In this document: positions 1 through 5,630 of the stretch, piece by piece
Layout: each line of letters begins with the position of its first letter
How positions within the stretch are numbered: the first letter of the stretch is position 1
NCBI GenBank assembly: GCA_038239485.1
Contig: JBBSET010000089.1
Coordinates: forward strand, 1 to 8,336
From: DASQEH01 sp038239485
GTDB taxonomy: Bacteria > Actinomycetota > Actinomycetes > Propionibacteriales > Nocardioidaceae
Direction of reading: 5' to 3'
DNA length: 8,336 bases
Notes under the pieces: model-generated
What the model saw: the letters and a program-made list of their open reading frames with translations, nothing else
Told to the model about the DNA's origin: nothing
Databases searched by the model: none
Made by a program: the position numbers and the translations under genes

Positions 1-271
1 TACCTCAACACCTCCTGGGCCCGAGCCACGGTCACCGTCCTAACTGCGCAAGAACGGAGTCACCCGACCTGAGCCAATTAGGTATTTTGAGCGAGCTAAG
101 CAGGCGCGACTCGTGCTGCTCGGTCAGTATCTGGCGGGGACGGTCAACCGTACGCACATCAGCATGTTCGGACGTTCCGCAAGCCGAACGCTGGGCGGAA
201 CGTATCCCAGGTGTCGTGGCACCTCCAGGGACAGGGTTGACCGCGCAGGGCTGACCGCGTGGAATGGCACA
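1..271. other. Leader region without a convincing gene
   Basis: I see no supported complete gene here. A reading frame is open from the left edge to a TGA at 70-72 and could be the last 23 codons of a gene entering from outside (it ends ...TAQERSHPT), but the peptide is too short to recognise. The plus frame that opens at 113 is continuous with the gene called at 272, but its first ~50 codons are arginine-rich and unlike a conserved protein, so I treat 113-271 as untranslated leader. The only clear structure is the inverted-repeat pair at 166-203. Confidence 0.4.
166..203 (+). repeat. Two overlapping inverted repeats upstream of the cysteine-pair gene
   Basis: ACGTTCCGC at 172-180 is the exact reverse complement of GCGGAACGT at 195-203, a 9-bp stem with a 14-nt loop. 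A second exact pair, GTTCGG at 166-171 and CCGAAC at 184-189, interlocks with it, because each loop contains an arm of the other. In RNA the two hairpins would be mutually exclusive, since the zero-length connector makes a pseudoknot sterically hard. In DNA the four related half-sites could be an operator. It lies about 70 bp before the start at 272. That it is regulatory is inference; the repeats themselves are directly visible. Confidence 0.5.
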
Positions 272-619
272 GTGGATGGAGATCTCAACCTGACCCAGCA
301 CAGTCCGCTGCCGCTGGCGTGCACGCTAGGCCCGGAAGACGGCCGATCCCGCCTGATGCGTTGGCATCGGCTGCACGAGGCGGCTGCCCCCGTCGCCCAC
401 CTCGTCGGGGGCCGGCTCGAAGTCCGATACCAGCCAGGCCCGGGTGTGCGGGTGGAGCTCGCCGAGCTGGCCGCGGCTGAGCAGACCTGCTGCGCCTTTG
501 TGACCTGGAGCGTGTCGGAGGTTCAATGTAACCCGGTCCTGCACGTGGTAGCGCCGGCGGACACACCGGAGGCGGTTACGCCCATCGCGGCGCTGTTAGG
601 CCTCAGCTCGACCGCGTAA
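272..619 (+). CDS. Small cysteine-pair protein of unknown function
   Basis: I start this gene at the GTG at 272, with a weak GGAATGG upstream, giving 115 residues. The sequence changes there from arginine-rich noise to protein-like composition (SPLPLACTLGPEDG...). Visible features are Cys17 near the N-terminus, an adjacent pair Cys73-Cys74 in AAAEQTCCAFVTWSV, and Cys86. No signal peptide or membrane segment is seen. Small proteins with a comparable (E/Q)xCCxF motif are often found beside MerR regulators in mercury or other metal-resistance clusters of actinobacteria, so a metal-binding or thiol role is possible. That rests on motif resemblance only, and no mer genes are present in this window. 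It converges on the repressor gene on the other strand, with about 90 bp between them. The function should be taken as unknown. Confidence 0.6.
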   Translation: MDGDLNLTQHSPLPLACTLGPEDGRSRLMRWHRLHEAAAPVAHLVGGRLEVRYQPGPGVRVELAELAAAEQTCCAFVTWSVSEVQCNPVLHVVAPADTPEAVTPIAALLGLSSTA

Positions 620-665
620 CGACGTCGCAGTAGCCGAACCAGTCCCGGACGACCGATCTGCATGC

Positions 666-680
666 GGGAGTGCTCCCTTC
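666..680 (+). terminator. Weak hairpin between convergent genes
   Basis: GGGA-GTGC-TCCC followed by TTCC lies 46 bp after the stop of the cysteine-pair gene and before the end of the convergent repressor gene. The four-pair GC stem has a poor U-tract, so it is only a possible terminator; position is the main support. Confidence 0.2.
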
Positions 681-708
681 CGCCGGGCGTGTGAGCGGCT
701 GTGTTTGG

Positions 709-1287
709 TTAGCGGGGGCTCGGTGCGTGGTCTGCTGTGATGTGGCGTAGCGCGGCGAAAGTCTCCCGCAGAGTTTGTGTCAGGGTCGTGGCGTTGTCGG
801 TGTGGACCCAGCGGTTGAACGCGACTTTGAACACGGCTACGCCTGCCTCTGCGGTCAGGTCGGCGGCGGGGTCGCCGACGCCGCGGGCGCGCAGCGCGTC
901 GGCGAGCGCTGCCGCGAGGGCAGCGAGCTTGGTCAGTTCGCGCTCGTGGAGCTCGGGGTTGGCATCGATCAGCTCTTGGCGCGCCCTCGCCATTGGGCCG
1001 AGCTCTTCGAAGAAGGAACCGGTAGCCTCGAGCGCTCTCGCGACCGCGTCCATAGGCCCTGTACACAGCTGCGCGTCTCGGACGTTGGTCACCAGCCGGT
1101 TCTGCAGCTCGCTCCCTGCGAACAGGACTTCGCGCTTGCCGGGGTAGTGTCGGAAAAATGTCCGTTCGGTGAGCCCGGCGCGCTCAGCGATCTGCGCCAC
1201 GGCGGTGGCGTCGTATCCTCGCTCGCTGTACAAGTCGACCGCCGCCAGCGCGAGCCGGCCGCGCGCGTCGGGTTGCCAACGGCCCAT
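709..1287 (-). CDS. TetR/AcrR-family transcriptional repressor
   Basis: The 192-residue product has the classical TetR layout. The N-terminal DNA-binding domain spans residues 10-57, with a helix-turn-helix at about 29-48 (AVAQIAERAGLTERTFFRHY) and the FFRHYPGKREVL signature that follows the recognition helix. The remaining ~130 residues form a helical, family-variable ligand and dimer domain, and no ligand can be predicted. Length is normal for the family (about 190-210). On the minus strand AGGAG lies only one base before the ATG, an unusually short spacing, so the start could be less certain than the frame. The gene is divergent from the SDR gene at 1375, and two similar palindromic boxes lie between them. 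The standard inference is that it represses itself and the SDR and possibly the downstream dehydrogenase, with a small hydrophobic compound as inducer. Confidence 0.9.
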   Translation of the reverse strand: MGRWQPDARGRLALAAVDLYSERGYDATAVAQIAERAGLTERTFFRHYPGKREVLFAGSELQNRLVTNVRDAQLCTGPMDAVARALEATGSFFEELGPMARARQELIDANPELHERELTKLAALAAALADALRARGVGDPAADLTAEAGVAVFKVAFNRWVHTDNATTLTQTLRETFAALRHITADHAPSPR

Positions 1288-1305
1288 GCTCCTAGTCTAC
1301 TCACC

Positions 1306-1351
1306 TTGATGACAATCACCGACGCCTACCTGTACTGTTGATGACAGTCAC
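1306..1351. promoter_or_regulatory. Twin operator-like boxes in the divergent TetR/SDR gap
   Basis: TTGATGACAATCAC (1306-1319) and TTGATGACAGTCAC (1338-1351) match at 13 of 14 positions and start 32 bp apart, close to three turns of the helix. Each is itself a short palindrome: the first is TGAT-GACA-ATCA, the second differs by one base in the last half-site. Placement between a TetR gene and its divergent neighbour is where such repressors normally bind. The first box also contains a TTGATG that could serve as a -35 hexamer for the SDR promoter, with TGTACT (1331-1336) as a poor -10 at 19-bp spacing. Operator function is inferred. Confidence 0.55.
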
Positions 1352-1374
1352 TGCCATCGAGTGAGGGACCCACC

Positions 1375-1689
1375 ATGCGCGTCTTCGTCACCGGAGCTTC
1401 TGGGCACATCAGATTGGCCCTGGTCCAGGAGCTGCTGGCCGCGGGCCACGAGGTCGTCGGGCTGGCGCGTTCGGACGCATCGGCGACCGCGGTGGCCGCC
1501 GCTGGCGCCCAGGTGCACCGCGGCGACCTCGACGACTCCGCTGGGCTGCAGGACGCCGCATCCGGCGCCGATGCCCACACCCAGCAGCTGCTGAACTGGC
1601 ACCCCAGCGGCCCGAGCATGCTCGAGGACCTCGACAGCGGCCACTACTTCACTCACAGCGGTGCGCGCCAGCGACTCACGGATGCTTAG
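1375..1689 (+). pseudogene. SDR/NAD-dependent epimerase family protein with internal deletion
   Basis: The 104-residue frame starts at an ATG preceded by GAGGGA (1363-1368) at good spacing. Residues 1-65 are the Rossmann start of an extended or atypical SDR: MRVFVTGASGHI, then GHEVVGLARSDASA and QVHRGDLDD. Residues 68-91 (QLLNWHPSGPSMLEDLDSGHYF) match the C-terminal end of the same kind of protein, where LGWxPTxPGLxxDLDxGHYF is typical. Family members are about 280-300 residues, so roughly 180 residues are missing, including the catalytic YxxxK region. The join is near nt 1573 and keeps frame. The glycine motif is also altered: the third Gly of GxxGxxG is Arg13 (GASGHIR). The product cannot be a working dehydrogenase, although a short nucleotide-binding peptide may still be made. 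The intact parent was probably the TetR-controlled partner gene. Confidence 0.75.
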
Positions 1690-2094
1690 ATCGCCGTGGG
1701 CGAGGTGTAGGTGTCAGGCGTGACCTGGCGCAGCGGCCGGGCCGTCGTGGCGGCCCTAGCAGCCCAGAACTTGACTGCTTCATGTCGGCCGGCCGTGACA
1801 GCGCCCGGCCGGAGCACTCGCCCTGGCGCGGCACCGCAGGGCTGTTGCAACATGGTCGAGCACGCCACCAAATCAACACGACCGGGCCCTCACCCGCACT
1901 GCGCGACCGATCGAGCAGGCGTGCCTGCCAGCGAGCCGCGATCTCGACCTGGCCTACGACATCGGCTCCACCGCCGACCCGCCTGGCCACCACGAGCAGG
2001 CGATCACCGCTCACCGCCCGCTGCTCACCGGCGAGCAGGCGAAGCGCGGCACCGCCGAGCAGCCAGCGACACCTAACACGAAAGAAGTATCAGC
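1690..2094. other. About 400 bp without a recognisable gene
   Basis: Open frames here are GC-rich readings dominated by Arg, Pro and Ala with no motif I recognise. One plus frame (about 1862-2080) gives a less random peptide containing DLDLAYDIGSTAD...HHEQAITAHRPLLTGEQAK, which faintly recalls TPR repeats of actinobacterial proteins. It has no start codon with an RBS and may be a gene scar. A perfect 10-bp palindrome TGTTGCAACA lies at 1843-1852. The end of the region holds the purine-rich GAAAGAAG that serves as ribosome site for the next gene. Confidence 0.35.
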
Positions 2095-3144
2095 ATGCCC
2101 AAGCACAACACTGCCCTCTGGCTCGCAAAGCCAGGCACCAAGTTCGAGGTGGGGCCGGCGCCCTACACGTCGCCCACTCCAGGAGAGGTGGTGGTGCGGA
2201 CCCGCGCGGTTGCCGTCAACCCCATCGATGGCCTTCCGGCGCTCGCCTACCGTGTCGTGCTGCCGTGGTTGAACTACCCCGCCGTCATCGGCTCCGACGT
2301 TGCCGGGGAGGTCGTCGAGGTCGGTACGGGCATCACGCGCTTCGCCGTGGGCGACCGCGTCGTTGGACACGCAGCCTCGGTGGAGAAATCCGTGAATCGA
2401 CCAGCCGAAGGCGCCTTCCAGCACTACACGGTGCTGACGCAACACATGGTGTCGCCGATCCCCGACGATCTCACGTTCGAGCAGGTCGCAGTCTTGCCGC
2501 TGGCCCTGTCCACAGCAAGCTCCGGTCTCTTCCAACAAGACCAGCTCGGTCTCGCGCTGCCAACGGCTGAGCACACCCCACGAGGGGAAACAGTCCTCGT
2601 CTGGGGGGGATCGACGAGCGTGGGCAGCAACGCGATCCAGCTCCTTCACAACGCGGGCTATCGCATTCTGACGACAGCGTCGCCGCGAAACCACGACTAC
2701 GTTCGCTCACTCGGAGCCGAGGCCGCGGTGGACTACCACAGCCGTACAGTAGTCAAGGAGCTTGTTGCCCTCCTCCAACACAGCCCGCTGGCGGGGACAC
2801 TCGCCATCGGTGCAGGGTCGCTGGGGCCGGCGATCAAGGTAGCGACGCAGGTCAGCGGACGTCGAAAGATCGCATCGGCTCAACCCGGACCCGCCACCAA
2901 CATCAGGGCCGCCGCCGCGCGCCGCCGCGGTGTCACTGTCACCGTGATCTGGGGCGGATCACTGCGGGACAACGAAGTCGGCCCCAGCATCTACGTCGAC
3001 TTCCTGCCCGAGGCCCTGGCCACCGGGACCTACCGGCCCGCGCCGAACGCGACTGTAGTCGGCGAAGGTCTCGAGTCCATCCCCATGGCCGTGCAGCAGC
3101 TGAAAGAAGGCGTCTCCGCCACGAAGCTCGTCGTGACAATCTGA
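2095..3144 (+). CDS. Zinc-independent medium-chain dehydrogenase (quinone oxidoreductase-like)
   Basis: This 349-residue protein has the full MDR layout. The N-terminal GroES-like domain (about 27-125) contains VNPIDGLPAL, the PAVIGSDVAGEVVEVG block (63-77) and FAVGDRVVG (83-91). The Rossmann domain has ETVLVWGGSTSVGSNAIQLL (165-184) and a strand-end stretch SLGAEAAVDYHS (205-216). The structural and catalytic zinc ligands of alcohol dehydrogenases are absent, and GSDVAG replaces the GHE zinc motif. It therefore belongs with NAD(P)H-dependent quinone oxidoreductases or enoyl-reductase-like MDR enzymes; fungal TOXD and trans-enoyl reductases share the GGSTSVG form. The substrate cannot be read. 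The ATG is preceded by GAAAGAAG about 8 nt upstream. It follows the SDR remnant in the same direction, suggesting a shared redox cluster under the TetR protein, but 400 bp separate them, so its own promoter is likely. Confidence 0.88.
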   Translation: MPKHNTALWLAKPGTKFEVGPAPYTSPTPGEVVVRTRAVAVNPIDGLPALAYRVVLPWLNYPAVIGSDVAGEVVEVGTGITRFAVGDRVVGHAASVEKSVNRPAEGAFQHYTVLTQHMVSPIPDDLTFEQVAVLPLALSTASSGLFQQDQLGLALPTAEHTPRGETVLVWGGSTSVGSNAIQLLHNAGYRILTTASPRNHDYVRSLGAEAAVDYHSRTVVKELVALLQHSPLAGTLAIGAGSLGPAIKVATQVSGRRKIASAQPGPATNIRAAAARRRGVTVTVIWGGSLRDNEVGPSIYVDFLPEALATGTYRPAPNATVVGEGLESIPMAVQQLKEGVSATKLVVTI

Positions 3145-3325
3145 TCAGCACACTACAAGGCGTCACCAGATCGGCCCCGCAAGTCAGCAACGGAAGCGAC
3201 GGTCGTCGGTGATCAGCTGGTGAGGCCCGCCGCTGCGGAAAGTGGTCGCGCAACAACGCATCGACAAGCTAATACAGGCGTCGCGGGACGTCACAGTGGA
3301 CAGCTGCGACAAACGCACCTGCTGG

Positions 3326-3365
3326 ACCCGGGTAGAAGAGTCCCTGGGAGTGGTGGGGTTTGAGG
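3326..3365 (+). repeat. Left terminal inverted repeat of the IS256-family element
   Basis: It starts ACCCGGGTAGAAGAG and ends GTGGTGGGGTTTGAGG (3350-3365). The reverse complement of 7853-7893 starts ACCCGGGTCGATAGAG and ends GTGGTGGGCTTTGAGG, so the two ends align over their length with a few mismatches and one net base gap. The exact outer base is uncertain because ACCCGGGT is self-complementary. Confidence 0.7.
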
Positions 3366-3452
3366 GAGCAGCGGCGGGGCGTCAGGATGTAGACGGCCAT
3401 CGGCGGGATGTTCGGTGTGTACGGCCAAGAACTCACCGAAAGAGGTCCACCG

Positions 3453-4472
3453 ATGGCCTTGTCCCAGTCTGCCCTGTCCGAGATCCTCGAGGCGTTCCGT
3501 GCCGGTGACGGCGTTGACCTGATCCGTGATTCGGTTCGTGTCGCGTTGCAGGAGCTGATCGAGCTCGAAGCGACCGAACACATCGGCGCGGCGCCCTATG
3601 AGCGGTCCGAGGACCGCACGGTCGAACGCAATGGCCACCGTCCGCGGATGTTGACCACCAAGGCCGGCGACGTCGAGCTGCGGATCCCCAAGCTGCGCAA
3701 GGGTTCGTTCTTCCCGATCATCCTCGAGCCCCGTCGACGTATCGACCAGGCGTTGTACGCGGTGGTGATGGAGGCCTACGTCCACGGCGTGTCCACCCGC
3801 TCTGTCGATGACCTCGTCGAAGCGATGGGCGGCACAGGGGTCTCCAAGTCCGAGGTCTCCCGGATCTGCGCCGGCCTGGACGAGATCGTCGGAGCGTTCC
3901 GCACCCGGGGCCTGGACCATGTCGAGTTCCCCTACATCTACCTCGACGCGACCTACCTCCACGTCCGCAACAAGCCCGGCAAGGGCGGCCAGGTCGTGTC
4001 CATGGCCGTGGTCGTCGCGACCGGTGTCACCGCTCGCGGAGAGCGAGAGATCCTCGGCCTCGACGTCGGTGACAGTGAGGACGAGATCTTCTGGCGCGGG
4101 TTCCTCAACTCCCTCAAGCAGCGTGGGCTGGGCGGGGTGCAACTCGTGATCAGTGATCAGCATTCCGGGCTGGTCAAGGCCCTCTCGCGGGCGTTCCAGG
4201 GTGTCGGGCACCAACGCTGCCGGGTTCACTTCGCCCGCAACCTACTGGCCCACGTCCCCAAGGGCCCGGGCGACTACGTCGCAGCGGCGTTCCGGATGAT
4301 CTTTGCCCAGGCCAAGCCCACCGACGTGGCTGCGGCGTGGGACAAGACCCGCGACGAACTCGCTGTGCGGTGGCCCAAGATCGGGCCCTACATGGACGAG
4401 GCGAAGGCCGAAGTCTCGCCTTCACCGGCTTCCCGCGGGAGCACTGGCGCAAGATCTGGTCGACCAACCCAC
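3453..4472 (+). pseudogene. IS256-family DDE transposase, 5' part (frameshifted and interrupted)
   Basis: The start at 3453 has GAAAGAGG (3438-3445) seven bases upstream. The protein is a mutator-type transposase: RNGHRPRMLTTKAGDVELRIPKLR-type N-terminal region (59-82), then YIYLDATYLHVR with predicted catalytic Asp165, LVISDQHSGL with Asp235, and QRCRVHFARN with the conserved Cys256. These positions agree with D167 and D233 of IS256 itself. After codon 321 (GTC, 4413-4415) one C is missing: GTC-TCG should read GTC-CTC-GCC, and the following LAFTGFPREHWRKIWSTNPL is in the next frame. Even without that lesion the gene ends after Leu341, because foreign DNA begins at 4473. Uncorrected, the original frame runs on to a stop at 4608-4610. 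In the corrected frame there is a stop at 4517-4519. The predicted catalytic Glu342 lies 3.1 kb away in the 3' part, so no active product is expected. Confidence 0.92.
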
Positions 4473-4478
4473 TATCTG

Positions 4479-4492
4479 TTAACCGGCCCTCG
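4479..4492 (+). repeat. Left inverted repeat of the Tn554-like element
   Basis: TTAACCGGCCCTCG matches the reverse complement of 7608-7621 (TTATCCGGCCCTCG) at 13 of 14 bases. A second inverted match, GTTGCGT at 4511-4517 against ACGCAAC at 7585-7591, sits at nearly the same distance from each end (33rd and 31st base). This could be an additional recombinase arm site. Confidence 0.7.
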
Positions 4493-4562
4493 GGGGACAC
4501 GTTCTTGCTCGTTGCGTGAGGTCCCCAGCGCCCGTGGATCGAGGGTCGATCCTGACTGTGAC

Positions 4563-4572
4563 GGGAGAGGAG
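4563..4572 (+). promoter_or_regulatory. Ribosome binding site fixing the start of the first recombinase
   Basis: GGGAGAGGAG is the strongest Shine-Dalgarno-like stretch in the window. It precedes two consecutive ATG codons at 4576 and 4579, with spacings of 3 and 6 bases. The second ATG has the better spacing, and they differ by one methionine. This rules out the earlier in-frame opening at 4516. Confidence 0.6.
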
Positions 4573-4575
4573 CTC

Positions 4576-5630
4576 ATGATGACGGTGTTGGTGCAGATTG
4601 CGGACGGTGAGCATCACTTGACCGGCGACTGGGCTGGCGTCGGCCTGGGCAACAAGTTCTTGACGCATCTTCGTGCGCGGGCGTTCTCGAGGGCGACGGT
4701 CCGGGCCTATGCCTTCGATCTGGTCAACCTCGCCCGGTTCCTCGAGGAGCACAAGATCGCTCTGACAGCGGTCGAGCCGACGGACGTCTTCGCGTGGGTG
4801 GACTGGCAGGGCGTGCAAACGCCGACGGCTGAGAAGGTGGTCCGGCTGGGGCCGCGCACCGCTGCTCCGGCGACGATCAATCGCAGAGTCGCCGCGGTGC
4901 GAGCGTTCTTCGAGTTCCTGGTGATGAGCCGGATCCGGGAGGCCAACCCGGTCCCCGCGCCACGGCGCGGTCAGGGACTGCGACCCACCGTCCGGGGCAT
5001 GCTCGGGCATCTCGGCCCGGGCCGTGCCCGCGGCGGCGGGCGACTTGTGCGCGAGCCGCGCCGACTTCCTGAATCGCTGGACCTGTCCGACGTGCAGGCA
5101 TTTCTGGGCGGGCTGCGGACCCATCGGGACGGGCGATGGTGCTGGCCATGCTGCTGGGCGGACTCCGCTCGGCCGAGGTCCGCGGCCTACTGCTCAAGGA
5201 CGTCGACCAGGGACGGCGACGGCTGCGAGTGCTCGGTAAGGGCGGCCGAGAGCGGGTGGTCCCGGTCGATGCCGCGTTCTTCGCCGAGTTCGCCGCCTAC
5301 CTGCGCCACGAACGACCACCGCGACTAGCCACCCCGGAGTGCTTCGTGGTGTTGCGCGGTCCCACCACCGGAGCGCCGGTCACGGAAGCGGGACTGCGGG
5401 CGCTGTTCCGGCGGCACCAAGCCGCGTCCGGAGCGACCCGGGTCAGGCCGCACCGGCTGCGGCACACCTATGGCACCGAGCTCGCTGCCGCGGGGATCGA
5501 CCTGCTGGCATTACGTGAGTTGATGGGGCACGCCAGCCCGGAGACCACCAGCAGGTATGTGCACCTGTCGGCCGAGCATCTGGCGGCCGAGTACGCGGCC
5601 GCCCGTGCCACCTTGGCGGGAGCCCGGTGA
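4576..5630 (+). pseudogene. Tyrosine recombinase, TnpA-like (single-base frameshift)
   Basis: With one missing C restored near 5130 (GAC-CGG-GCG, read here as GACGGGCG), the gene encodes 351 residues, close to the 361 of Tn554 TnpA. The core-binding domain is at about 25-125 (LRARAFSRATVRAYAFDLVNLARFL), followed by a basic linker and the catalytic domain at 188-351. All active-site residues are visible: Arg198 (GGLRSAEV), Lys222 (GKGGRERVVP), His293 and Arg296 (HRLRHTYGTEL), His319 (GHASPETT) and Tyr328 (SRYVHLS). The break lies between the two domains, so the unshifted product is an N-terminal piece ending at 5328. The catalytic half is an open frame from ATG 5136 to the stop at 5628-5630 and could only be made if translation starts there. 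The stop overlaps the GTG of the next gene by four bases (GTGA), the usual sign of coupled translation. Whether the lesion is real or a read error cannot be told here. Confidence 0.85.

Noticed and set aside
166..203. LexA/SOS box
   Set aside because: Actinobacterial boxes have GAAC followed by GTTC at 4-bp spacing; here the half-sites are in the opposite order and wider apart.
2011..2694. Minus-strand open frame of 227 codons opposite the MDR dehydrogenase
   Set aside because: The plus strand has an intact MDR enzyme with all its blocks; the minus reading is Arg/His/Cys-rich noise.
3291..4229. Long minus-strand open frame (312 codons) opposite the IS256 transposase
   Set aside because: It is the antisense shadow of a clearly conserved transposase in GC-rich DNA and contains no recognisable motif.
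4400..4610. Programmed frameshift giving a transposase fusion
   Set aside because: No slippery heptamer is present, and the shifted frame leads only into foreign DNA of the inserted element.
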